Below are positions 10,041 to 19,817 of a stretch of DNA of 64,000 nucleotides, piece after piece. Location: the NCBI GenBank assembly GCA_028383925.1, contig JAOEWO010000001.1:163629-227628 (forward strand), written 5' to 3'. The stretch's first letter is position 1; every line of letters begins with the position of its first letter. Source of the DNA: Winogradskyella sp. (GTDB lineage: Bacteria > Bacteroidota > Bacteroidia > Flavobacteriales > Flavobacteriaceae). The translations under genes and the position numbers were made by a program. The notes under the pieces are model-generated. The model saw only the letters and a list, made by a program, of their open reading frames with translations, searched no databases and was not told where the DNA came from.

Positions 10041-10703
10041 CTATTTGTTTAGTGACTCGAGATATTTAACTAGTTTTAGCATACTTAGCGGATTTTTAAA
10101 ATCTACAATATTAGTTTTACGATATGCTTTTATCTCTTTTTTACGGCTAGTATAAACACGTTTTAATTGATTAACAGTCTTAAGTTTAGTAAATATGTTG
10201 TCTTTATTTAACCAATAATTTATGTCTAAAGTCGCTTTATATATTTATGGAAGTTCTAAAGCATACAAATTACCTTGATTTTCTATAGACATTAAAGGAG
10301 TGGTTGACGCTGTTTGCGAAGAACTACCGTAACCACTTCGGCCTTCTGTAGCTGTAGATAAATCGCAGGTATACTCTACATAAAGTTCTATATTAGATTT
10401 TAATAAAAACTCATAAAATGTGTTGTCTTTTCTAAAAAATTTTCTGTTTGCTATGTAAACTGTATCTATTTTATTTATAACAGATTGAGAGAGTCCTACA
10501 ATTTCATTATCTTTTTTTAGTGCAAAATTTTTAGAAAGTGCATTAAAATTTAATATACCGGTTTGCTTTGTTCCATCTTTTAAAAGAATAGAACCCTGAG
10601 AAAAATTAGATAATATGTAATGTTGTGATTGGCTAGATTTTATTTGAGAATGACCTATAAAACCTATTAAAATTGCAATAACAGTTAGTAAATAAATTTT
10701 CAT
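10041..10703 (-). pseudogene. hypothetical secreted protein interrupted by in-frame TAA at 10245-10247
   Basis: 152-aa ORF (10245-10703) with signal peptide; the same frame continues 67 codons after TAA (IYKATLDINYWLNKDNIFTKLKTVNQLKRVYTSRKKEIKAYRKTNIVDFKNPLSMLKLVKYLESLNK*). Confidence 0.7.
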
Positions 10704-10714
10704 GGTAAAGCTAT

Positions 10715-11398
10715 TTAATTAATTGGGTTTACCCTATCTATCTGCTCTATACTCTTCTCAAAAATCTCTGGAAACAAGCCTTGTGAAAGTAAAATGATAC
10801 CAAATACTAAAATAACAAGAGCTACAATTTTTTTAGTTTTAAAAATTCGTCTTGGAGTTAATTTACTTTTTAATCGTTTGGCTGCTGCAATCTTTACTAA
10901 ATCTGTTAAGAAATACGAAATAATCATGGTTGCAATAAAAATAACTACTCCGTTTTTTGAAGTCGTTATTGATGTGCCAATAACTATAAAGCCTAACCAA
11001 CCTAATAGTACACCTATATTAATAAAATTGAGTAAAAAGCCTTTAACAAATAAAACCCCATAATCTTTTTTGGGTAATTCTATTCTGTGGTGCTCTCTAA
11101 CAATAGAGCGAAAAGATTTTGAAGTTTTTATAAAACTAATAAGTCCGTAAATTACTAGTAAAACACCACCAAAGACTAGTAGTTTAGGATCGTCTTTTAT
11201 TTTATCTAAAAGGGTGTCTGTACTTTTAAAAATAACAAGAATAAATACAATGTCTGCTAAGATGACGCCTAAATCGAAAATAATAGCACTAGTAAATCCT
11301 TTTGTTACACTAGTTTCTAGTAAAACAAAAAATACTGGCCCTATTGTAAAGGCTAAAATAATACCAAAAGGAATGGCAGTTAAAATGTCATCAAACAT
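10715..11398 (-). CDS. LysE family translocator
   Basis: 227 aa, 6 TM; N-terminal IPFGIILAFTIGPVFFVLLETSVTKGF. Confidence 0.85.
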   Translation of the reverse strand: MFDDILTAIPFGIILAFTIGPVFFVLLETSVTKGFTSAIIFDLGVILADIVFILVIFKSTDTLLDKIKDDPKLLVFGGVLLVIYGLISFIKTSKSFRSIVREHHRIELPKKDYGVLFVKGFLLNFINIGVLLGWLGFIVIGTSITTSKNGVVIFIATMIISYFLTDLVKIAAAKRLKSKLTPRRIFKTKKIVALVILVFGIILLSQGLFPEIFEKSIEQIDRVNPIN

Positions 11399-11441
11399 GT
11401 AACTATTGTGGTTTACACAAAAATAACAAACTCAATCGAAT

Positions 11442-12113
11442 TTACATACGTTTTATTCTACCACCAAGTACAGTGCTTTCATTTACCTGTTTTGGCTTAC
11501 CATAAATAAAAACATCACCGCCAGCTTTTATTCTAACCTCTGCAAGCGCTGTTGCATGTATATAAGCTTCGCCAGCAGCATTAATACTGACTTCAGTTTG
11601 TTGCGTAACAAAGTCTTTACCGTTAAACTCACCACCTGTGTATATAGATATATCTTGGTTTTTAGAACTTCCGGTGACGTTAATAATACCACCTGTAACA
11701 GCTCTAAAATTTGCGTATGTAGATTTTATGGTTGCAGATATCTCTGCACCTTCTTGAGTTTTTAAATCTATTTCGTATTGCTCAATAATATCTTGTACAG
11801 TAACTTTTGTACCTTCGTTAGCATCTATAACATCAACAGTTGTATAGTGTAGAATAACAACGGTATCGTTACCATCGTAACTTTCTTCTAGATTCATTCT
11901 AATTTTAAGCTTTCCGTTTTTATTTACAACCTCAACATCGCTTCTATTTTTACCAGAAATAAGTACTTTATTTTCTGTTGATTTAATCATTTTTAGATTA
12001 ATTAGATCGTAAACCTTAACTGTAGAAAATTCTCCAATGGCTTTTTCTATAGTTTCTTGTGCATTTAAATTAAAACCTAGTAGCGCAATTAATATGCATA
12101 TTATATTTTTCAT
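11442..12113 (-). CDS. head GIN domain-containing (DUF2807) secreted protein
   Basis: Signal peptide and repeated beta-helix-like G/N-rich pattern. Confidence 0.75.
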   Translation of the reverse strand: MKNIICILIALLGFNLNAQETIEKAIGEFSTVKVYDLINLKMIKSTENKVLISGKNRSDVEVVNKNGKLKIRMNLEESYDGNDTVVILHYTTVDVIDANEGTKVTVQDIIEQYEIDLKTQEGAEISATIKSTYANFRAVTGGIINVTGSSKNQDISIYTGGEFNGKDFVTQQTEVSINAAGEAYIHATALAEVRIKAGGDVFIYGKPKQVNESTVLGGRIKRM

Positions 12114-12118
12114 AAGTA

Positions 12119-12355
12119 TTATTTTAAGATAATTACCTTTTTACTAAACAACCATTTTAACTGAATTTGATCTCCAGATTGTTTTTTTACAACACGCCTT
12201 TGTGGTGATAAAATTACTGTTATACCAGCAGAGATAGCTGAAAGTAAATATGGATTTATATCATTAAAAACCATTTGTATACAAAACCTCATTACTAAGT
12301 AAGTAATAAGAAAAATTAAAAAAATATATAAACTAGCTTTTGTCGTTGTTTTCAT
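12119..12355 (-). CDS. small membrane protein
   Basis: 78 aa with two TM segments, between same-strand genes. Confidence 0.6.
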   Translation of the reverse strand: MKTTTKASLYIFLIFLITYLVMRFCIQMVFNDINPYLLSAISAGITVILSPQRRVVKKQSGDQIQLKWLFSKKVIILK

Positions 12356-12357
12356 AA

Positions 12358-12657
12358 TTATATAGCAACTTTAACTGCAGTACCTGTAACAGAAACCATA
12401 GCATAATTACTTGTTGTTAATTCAATCTCAACTTTAATACCAACAACAGCATTTGCATTAAGTTTAACAGCATTATTTTGAAGTGTTTGAAACGCTTCTT
12501 CTTTTACTGTTTCTATACTTGTTTGCATTTTAGTGTAATACTTAGTCATACTAAAACCCATAGATATGCCTTCTTTATTTAAAGCAACCCCTGTTACTAT
12601 GCCTAAATAATCTACTATTTTATGGCCTTCTATAGAATTTGTGGTAGTTAAAATCAT
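12358..12657 (-). CDS. YbjQ/UPF0145 family heavy-metal-binding domain protein
   Basis: MILTTTNSIEGHKIVDYLGIVTGVA... and NAVVGIKVE pattern. Confidence 0.85.
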   Translation of the reverse strand: MILTTTNSIEGHKIVDYLGIVTGVALNKEGISMGFSMTKYYTKMQTSIETVKEEAFQTLQNNAVKLNANAVVGIKVEIELTTSNYAMVSVTGTAVKVAI

Positions 12658-12710
12658 CTATTATTTATTTATGTAATATGTCTATTATATCTAAAAAATG
12701 TTACAAAAAT

Positions 12711-14957
12711 TTAATCTACTTCTGGTTTTCCTACCATGTAAAAATCTAGATGCTTTTTTGTTAAATCTGCATTTTTAACTTTTACAATAACACTATCACC
12801 AAGTTGGTATACAATATCTAATTTTTTACCAACCATAGCATATTGGTCTTGGTCAAATTGGTAGTGGTCGTCTTTCATATCTCTAACACTTACCATACCT
12901 TCACATTTATTAGAAACAATTTCTACATAAATTCCCCAATCTGTTACACCAGAAATAACACCTAAAAATTCTTCATCTTCATGATCTTGCATATAACGAA
13001 TCTGCATGTACTTAATAGAATCGCGCTCTGCTTTGGTTGCTAAATATTCCATATTACTAGAATGTTTACACTTCTCGTTATAAATAGCTTCGTTAGCAGA
13101 TTTTTCTCCATCTAAGTACATTTGTAGAAGACGATGCGCCATAACATCTGGATAACGACGAATTGGCGATGTAAAATGACTGTAATAATCAAAAGCTAAC
13201 CCATAATGTCCAATATTATGTGTTGTATACTCTGCTTTAGACATGGTACGAATGGTTAAAGTATCTACTAAATTTTGTTCTTTTTTACCAACAACATCTT
13301 TAAGTAATTTATTAAGTGATGATGCTACACTCCCTTTATCCGTAAAATTAAGCTTGTGCCCAAATCGTGCAACAACCGTTTGTAACTGTGCTAATTTATC
13401 TTGTTTAGGCTCATCGTGTACACGGTATACAAATGTCTTTTTAGGACTTTGTTTACCAATAAACTCAGACACTTTTCTATTAGCTAATAACATAAACTCT
13501 TCAATTAGTTTATTAGCATCTTTACTTGTTTTAAAATGAATACCTACTGGGTTAGCTTCTTCGTCTAAATTAAATTTTACTTCAACCTTATCAAAAGAAA
13601 TTGCACCTTCTCGCATACGTTGCGAACGCATTTTTTTAGCGAGTTTATCTAAAACTAAAACCGCTTCAGCAATTTCTGGTGTTGTTTTATATTCTTTTTC
13701 AGTAAGAGAAACTTCTTTAGGTATTTGTAGTGTAATGAGATCTCTCGACTTCGCTCGAGATGACAGTTCGTATTTAGGATTATTTTCTATAATAGCTTGT
13801 GCTTCTTCGTAAGCAAAACGTGCGTCTGAATAGGTTACAGTTCTACCAAACCATTCATTTTTAATTTCGCATTTATCATTCATTTGAAACACAGCAGAAA
13901 ACGTATATTTTTCTTCGTGTGGTCGTAATGAACAAGCTCCGTTAGATAATCGTTCTGGTAACATAGGTACAACACGATCTACTAAATAAATAGAGGTTGC
14001 ACGCTCATAAGCTTCATCATCTAAAACAGTGCCTGGTTGTACATAATGCGATACATCTGCTATATGTATTCCTATTTCGTATAAACCATTATCTAAAATT
14101 TTAAAAGATAAGGCATCATCAAAATCTTTAGCATCTTTAGGATCTATAGTAAAGGTTAAATCTTTACGCATATCGCGACGTTTTGCTATTTCTTCTTCTG
14201 TAATAGAAATATCTAAATTGTTAGAATAGGCTTCAACCTCTTGCGGAAACTCTAATGGTAAACCATACTCAGCTAAAATAGAATGAATCTCTGTACTGTG
14301 CTCACCTGGTTTACCTAAGACTTTAATCACTTTTCCGTTAGGTGAATCTGCTCTATCTGGCCAATCTTCTAGTGAAACTAATACCTTATCACCATCTTCT
14401 GCCTTATTAATTTTATTAATGGGTACAAAAATATCTTTGTACATTTTTGTACTATCTGGCACAACAAAGGCAAAGTTCTTTTTTTCGTGAATTTGAATTG
14501 TGCCAACATATTCGGTTTTTGCTCGCTTAATAATGTTAGTTATTTCCCCTTCTTGTTTACCTCTATGTCTTCTTTTGTAAGCATGAAATTCTACTTCATC
14601 ACCATTTAAAGCTTTATTAATATTATTGGCTGCAATAAAAATATCTTCTTCAAAATCATCGCAAATTATATATCCATTGCCTTTAGCACCTAAATCTAAA
14701 ATACCTGTATGATACTCTGTAGTCGCTATAACTTTAAATTTACCACGATCTACTTCTTCTAGATCACCATTAGCTTTTAATTTAGCTAGTGTTTTTATAA
14801 TTTGGTTACGACTGCTTGCATCATTTACATTAAGTTTTGAGGCAATTTGTTTATAATTAAAGGCTTGGTTTCTTTCTTTTTTTAAAATACCTAAGATGGT
14901 ATTTGTAAGGTTGGAAATCTTGTTATGTGAAGGTTTCCTGTATTTCTTTTTTGTCAT
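12711..14957 (-). CDS. rnr: ribonuclease R
   Basis: RNB domain (TIDPKDAKDFDDALS, HIADVSHYV, YSHFTSPIRRYPD) and C-terminal S1 domain; 748 aa. Confidence 0.95.
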   Translation of the reverse strand: MTKKKYRKPSHNKISNLTNTILGILKKERNQAFNYKQIASKLNVNDASSRNQIIKTLAKLKANGDLEEVDRGKFKVIATTEYHTGILDLGAKGNGYIICDDFEEDIFIAANNINKALNGDEVEFHAYKRRHRGKQEGEITNIIKRAKTEYVGTIQIHEKKNFAFVVPDSTKMYKDIFVPINKINKAEDGDKVLVSLEDWPDRADSPNGKVIKVLGKPGEHSTEIHSILAEYGLPLEFPQEVEAYSNNLDISITEEEIAKRRDMRKDLTFTIDPKDAKDFDDALSFKILDNGLYEIGIHIADVSHYVQPGTVLDDEAYERATSIYLVDRVVPMLPERLSNGACSLRPHEEKYTFSAVFQMNDKCEIKNEWFGRTVTYSDARFAYEEAQAIIENNPKYELSSRAKSRDLITLQIPKEVSLTEKEYKTTPEIAEAVLVLDKLAKKMRSQRMREGAISFDKVEVKFNLDEEANPVGIHFKTSKDANKLIEEFMLLANRKVSEFIGKQSPKKTFVYRVHDEPKQDKLAQLQTVVARFGHKLNFTDKGSVASSLNKLLKDVVGKKEQNLVDTLTIRTMSKAEYTTHNIGHYGLAFDYYSHFTSPIRRYPDVMAHRLLQMYLDGEKSANEAIYNEKCKHSSNMEYLATKAERDSIKYMQIRYMQDHEDEEFLGVISGVTDWGIYVEIVSNKCEGMVSVRDMKDDHYQFDQDQYAMVGKKLDIVYQLGDSVIVKVKNADLTKKHLDFYMVGKPEVD
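13737..13766. repeat. REP-like palindromic element embedded in rnr coding sequence
   Basis: GAGATCTCTCGACTTCGCTCGAGATGACAG; encodes SSRAKSRDLI in frame. Confidence 0.8.
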
Positions 14958-15253
14958 TTATTAATTGTAATGTTTCAATTTTATATAAAAAATAAAACGT
15001 ATCGTTTTTAATACTTAATTCTTACAGTGAAGAGTTAATCGGTTGCACATCTATTTTACTCAGTGACCACGATAATAAGAGATTAAGTTATTACAAAGCT
15101 ACGCTATTAAAATTAAATAGTGTTTAACTAAGGTTAAATTAATACAAAAGCTATGTAAACTATCTTAGTGTTAAAATCTTGTGGTCTTAAATATTATCTA
15201 CATTAAAAAGATATTATTTTGAAATAAATTAAAAGTTGAATTGTAAATTTTAC

Positions 15254-15701
15254 TTATCAACATATATATACATAATATCATTTTTCTTTTAAAATTTAAA
15301 AAAAACAATAGTGATTATTATAGTGTGTTAATAGCTACTATAACTTTTTTGTATTTTATTTTGATTAGTGACTTATCACATTTACTTAATACGTAGTTAA
15401 CATTAAATTAAAAGATAACTACTTCATTTTAAGCTAAAATTTGAAAGCTATTAACAACTGTTAATAACCGTTGTTAATAGAAATGACTTATATGTTTTTA
15501 GTAAATAACTGTTAACTTCTATAGATATGAGGTCTAATAACTCGCTCGAAAAAAATGGTTAACTAATTAGGTTTTTAACTTCCTCTTTTTGATTGGGAAA
15601 ATATATGGATAATCCTAATTTTACTTTTAACCAATTACAAACAGTTATTAACAAGTAGTCTTCAATTTTAACTCTACTTATCAACAGTGTTTATAAACAC
15701 T
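15254..15701. other. candidate replication origin / DnaA-box-like cluster
   Basis: TTATCAACA (15254, 15678), TTATCACAT (15373), CTATTAACA/TTATTAACA on either strand (15326, 15448, 15459, 15472, 15645), palindrome AGTGTTTATAAACACT (15686) in an AT-rich gene-free region. Confidence 0.35.
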
Positions 15702-15814
15702 TATAATGAACGTAAGTTTCAAACTTAAAAATTATGAATAAGTAAGCCGTTATAAGTTATGCATACTTATTAGCAATTATTAACTTTAGAGCTGAATAAA
15801 TAAGATAATTTATT

Positions 15815-16249
15815 ATGAAAATATCTATAGGAAATGACCATGCAGGACCAGATTATAAAACTGCTGTTGTAAAACATTTAGAATCTAAAGGGCATACTAT
15901 AACTAATTATGGAACCGATACGTTTGATAGTGTCGATTATCCAGACTTTGTACATCCTGTTGCTAAAGATGTTAATGATAATAAAGTAGATTTTGGTATA
16001 CTAATTTGTGGTAGTGCAAATGGTGTAGCTATGACGGCTAATAAATACCAAGGTGTTAGAGCTGGTGTATGTTGGACGAGCGAAATTACTGAATTAACAC
16101 GTTTACATAATAATGCTAATATTATTTGTATTCCGGCGCGTTTTACATCTATTCCTCAGGCTTTAAAAATGGTAGACACGTTTTTAGAAACTAAGTTTGA
16201 AGGTGGTCGTCATCAAAACCGTGTAGATAAGATTTCTTTATCTTGTTAA
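15815..16249 (+). CDS. rpiB: ribose 5-phosphate isomerase B
   Basis: MKISIGNDHAGPDYK and GILICGSANGVAMTANK signatures. Confidence 0.93.
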   Translation: MKISIGNDHAGPDYKTAVVKHLESKGHTITNYGTDTFDSVDYPDFVHPVAKDVNDNKVDFGILICGSANGVAMTANKYQGVRAGVCWTSEITELTRLHNNANIICIPARFTSIPQALKMVDTFLETKFEGGRHQNRVDKISLSC

Positions 16250-16285
16250 AGCACAAGTTAACTACGATCTGTTAAACTATAGCGT

Positions 16286-16729
16286 ATGTTAGAAATTAAA
16301 GTAAAAACATTTAAAGAATTAACCTTAACAGAACTTTATAACATACTTATGTTAAGGAGTGAAGTTTTTGTGGTTGAGCAAGATTGTGTGTACCAAGATA
16401 TTGATGGAAAAGACCAAAAAGCACTTCATGTTTTAGGTTATAATAGCGATCAACTTGTGGCTTACACTCGGCTTTTTAAACCAGGCGATTATTTTAATGA
16501 AGCTAGTATAGGTAGAGTAGTAGTGGCACAAAACCAAAGGCAACATAAATTTGGTTACGCTATAATGAAGGCTTCTATAGATACTATTAATACACATTAT
16601 AATGAAACGAAAATAAAAATTTCTGCCCAAATGTATCTTAAACGTTTTTATAATAATCTTGAGTTTATAGAAGTAGGTGAGCAGTACCTTGAAGATAATA
16701 TACCACACATTGCGATGTTAAAGTCTTAA
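16286..16729 (+). CDS. GNAT family N-acetyltransferase (ElaA-like)
   Basis: LRSEVFVVEQDCVYQDIDGKDQ, IGRVVV motifs. Confidence 0.85.
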   Translation: MLEIKVKTFKELTLTELYNILMLRSEVFVVEQDCVYQDIDGKDQKALHVLGYNSDQLVAYTRLFKPGDYFNEASIGRVVVAQNQRQHKFGYAIMKASIDTINTHYNETKIKISAQMYLKRFYNNLEFIEVGEQYLEDNIPHIAMLKS

Positions 16730-17562
16730 TCTTTATATATTTTAGTAACTAAAATTTCTACACGCCTGTCGAGTTCTGGTTCACCACCAAGCGGAAATTT
16801 TCGTCTGTTACCTACAAACTTCATTCTAAAGCGACTTACTCCTTTTTTAGCTAAATAATCGTAAACATATTTAGCTCTAGCTACAGATAAATTACGTTTT
16901 TTAGTCTTACGATCCATAGCATCTCTTTCTCCGTGTGTGCAGCAAACATGCCCTTCAATAGTAAAATAAACATCTTTACGATCTGCTAATATTTTTGCAA
17001 TTGTATCTAAAACATTTTTAGAATCTTTAGTAAGATAGCTGTAACCTGTTCTAAATAAGATATTTTCTAACTGAATTTTATCACCCTCTTTTAATTCACC
17101 TTTTAATAAATCTTCAGTAGTAGGTTTTTTTGGTTTTTTTACATCTTTAGGTCTTGGTGGGTTAAAAGGCTCTACAATAATTTCAACTTTTCTATTAAGT
17201 CCTCTTATTTTATTTAGATCATCTTCACGTATAATATTAACTAGTATTTCACCCTTACCATCTACATTGGTAATTAAAGATTCGTCAATTTCATTATTAG
17301 AGAATACAGATTTTATTTGATCTGCACGCTGTTGAGAGAGTAGTAGGTTATAAGAGTCACTACCTCTGTCATCACAAAAGCCATAAATAGAAATTTTTTC
17401 TATATCTAAATTTTCAATCTGAGACAAAAATAAGAGAAGTCGGCTGTGCTCAGTTTCAGGAATATCGTATTTATCAGTATCAAAATATACTTCATGTTTA
17501 ACGGCCTGCTGTGTAAAAGCAAGCTGAAAACTAAAACATAATAGAAGTAATACAGATTTCAT
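16726..17562 (-). CDS. OmpA family protein (two OmpA-like segments)
   Basis: Signal peptide; ISIYGFCDDRGSDSYNLLLSQQRAD and FTIEGHVCCTHG...LSVARAKYVYDYL. Confidence 0.88.
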   Translation of the reverse strand: MKSVLLLLCFSFQLAFTQQAVKHEVYFDTDKYDIPETEHSRLLLFLSQIENLDIEKISIYGFCDDRGSDSYNLLLSQQRADQIKSVFSNNEIDESLITNVDGKGEILVNIIREDDLNKIRGLNRKVEIIVEPFNPPRPKDVKKPKKPTTEDLLKGELKEGDKIQLENILFRTGYSYLTKDSKNVLDTIAKILADRKDVYFTIEGHVCCTHGERDAMDRKTKKRNLSVARAKYVYDYLAKKGVSRFRMKFVGNRRKFPLGGEPELDRRVEILVTKIYKD

Positions 17563-17626
17563 ATAAATACAATTTAAAGGGCATTGTTATAAATTATATA
17601 ATGCTAAATATAGATAATTTTAAGTA

Positions 17627-19261
17627 TTATTTCAAAATACCTGCGTATTGAGACGGATTATTAAGTATTGAAAGCGCATCTTTAATTTCGGTATTGTTAG
17701 CTGTAAAGTACGTATATAAACCTTCGCTGTAGAAATAGCGCTTAATTATTTCGTTAGTTATTAAGATTTCTAGTTGTGTTTTATTTTTATTAATAGCACT
17801 GGTTTTATAATCTTGTAAGGCTGTTATAAGTTTTGTGTATTCTGTATTAATTTCGTTGTTTAATTCTTCTTCTTTTGCAACTTCAATAGCTATATTAAAG
17901 GCTTGTTCTGTTTTAGTTTCAAAATTAAAATTGGTTGTTTTTAAGTAGTTTTTAAAATTTTTAAAGTCAGAATCAGATAGTTTAAAAGTTTCTAAATTGT
18001 TTACTTTATTTTTATAGTAATAGGCTGTTGCGTAGTTAAAAATTAAATTTTCGTTTATAATAGCTTTTGTAATTGGCGTTTGTTTTGATAAGGCAATTTC
18101 TACATCTGGTTGTACACCACCACCATCAAAGACAGCTCTACCATTTTTGGTTTTAAAGGCATTATAATTTTCTTTTTTAGTACGTGTTGCTTTTCCGTTT
18201 TTATCTCTATTCCAATAATCTAATGCCTGTATACAACGGCCAGAAGGTGTGTAATATCTAGAAATAGTTATTTTCATTTGTGTACCGTAGATTAAGGGTT
18301 TTGGGCGTTGTACCAAACCTTTACCAAAGCTTCTTGCCCCAACCACCACAGCACGGTCCATGTCTTGTAACGCACCAGAAACAATCTCACTAGCAGAAGC
18401 ACTACTACCATCTATTAAAACAACTAAAGGAATTTGTGTATCTACAGCTTCACGTTGCGTATAATACGTTTTATTGTATTTTTTAACTTTAGATTTTGTG
18501 GTAACCACAAGCTGATCTTTTGGTACAAAAATGTTAGTTACGTTTACAGCTTCGCTAAGTAAACCACCAGGATTTCCTCTTAGATCTAATATAAGTTGTG
18601 TTGCTCCTTGGTTCTTTAATGCTTTAATTGCACTAATTGTTTCTACTGATGCTTTAGTATTAAATTTTCTAAGTACAACATAGCCTGTTTTGTCATCTAC
18701 CATGGCGTAATACGGCACGGCTTTAATTTCTAACGATGCTCTTACAATTTTAGCTGTGTTAGTTTTATTTTGTCTTTTGTAGGTTACTGTAACTTCTGTA
18801 CCAGCAGCACCTTGTAGTAAATTTGCAGCATCATCTTTAAAATCTGCGACTATAATATTATCTACTTTAATAATTTCATCTCCTGCTTTTAAGCCCGCTT
18901 TATCAGCTGCATAGTCTTTGTAAGGCTCAACAATTACTAATTTATCTTTTAGAGTTAATACGCTTGCACCAATACCTGTATAATCGCCTGCATTATTAAT
19001 TCTAGAGGCTTCTACGTCTTGTTCATTATAAAATTGAGTGTAGGGGTCTAAATCGTTTAACATGCTTTTAATGGCGGTATCCATTAAATCTCCAGGATTA
19101 GTATCATCTACATAATTCATGTTAATTTCTTTAAATAGTGTGGTAAATATTTCTATTTGTTTTGCTATTTCAAAAAAATTATTTTTAAAAGCTGTGGTAC
19201 TAAACAATATAATGACAGCGATTACAGGAAAGACTATTTTTTTATGTAGAATTTTTTTCAT
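17627..19261 (-). CDS. S41 family peptidase (C-terminal processing protease)
   Basis: PDZ region plus VLIDGSSASASEIVSGALQD and GKGLVQ catalytic motifs. Confidence 0.93.
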   Translation of the reverse strand: MKKILHKKIVFPVIAVIILFSTTAFKNNFFEIAKQIEIFTTLFKEINMNYVDDTNPGDLMDTAIKSMLNDLDPYTQFYNEQDVEASRINNAGDYTGIGASVLTLKDKLVIVEPYKDYAADKAGLKAGDEIIKVDNIIVADFKDDAANLLQGAAGTEVTVTYKRQNKTNTAKIVRASLEIKAVPYYAMVDDKTGYVVLRKFNTKASVETISAIKALKNQGATQLILDLRGNPGGLLSEAVNVTNIFVPKDQLVVTTKSKVKKYNKTYYTQREAVDTQIPLVVLIDGSSASASEIVSGALQDMDRAVVVGARSFGKGLVQRPKPLIYGTQMKITISRYYTPSGRCIQALDYWNRDKNGKATRTKKENYNAFKTKNGRAVFDGGGVQPDVEIALSKQTPITKAIINENLIFNYATAYYYKNKVNNLETFKLSDSDFKNFKNYLKTTNFNFETKTEQAFNIAIEVAKEEELNNEINTEYTKLITALQDYKTSAINKNKTQLEILITNEIIKRYFYSEGLYTYFTANNTEIKDALSILNNPSQYAGILK

Positions 19262-19659
19262 GTTTGAGATGTTTTGGCAATAAATTTTTCGAATAACGAT
19301 TTCATATTCGTGTTTAATTTATCAAAAGTTGTTACCTCTTTACTAAGGTACAAAATCATAAACGTATAAGATGCTGAACTATTGTTAAAATACAATGGTT
19401 TGTTTAATCTGTAAGCTTCTCTTAGTAGGCGTTTTATTCGGTTTCTAGAAACGGCAGTCTTATGAAGTCGTTTACTAACAGAAACGCCTGTTTTTAGCGT
19501 ACTGCCATCTTCAAAATTCGTTTTAAGATAAATAAGTTTTAGCGGAAATGCCGTTACCGCTTTCCCCTCAGTAAAAAGTTGCTCTATATCCTTTTTACTT
19601 TTTAATTTATCTTTTTTTGAATAGCTGAAGTTCATCATTAATTTAGTGTGTAAACACAT
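19258..19659 (-). CDS. rnpA: ribonuclease P protein component
   Basis: SRNRIKRLLREAYR motif. Confidence 0.92.
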   Translation of the reverse strand: MCLHTKLMMNFSYSKKDKLKSKKDIEQLFTEGKAVTAFPLKLIYLKTNFEDGSTLKTGVSVSKRLHKTAVSRNRIKRLLREAYRLNKPLYFNNSSASYTFMILYLSKEVTTFDKLNTNMKSLFEKFIAKTSQT

Positions 19660-19817
19660 ATAGAAACGACTGTATAAAAAGTAATATTCTCTGTCGTTTT
19701 ACCCATAGTTTTAAAAATTAAACACTGAATTACAATGCGTTTAACTATGTTTAATACAACAGATTTAAAGAATTATACCTTTTATACAGCCGCTTACTAA
19801 AATTATGTTGTGAGCGT

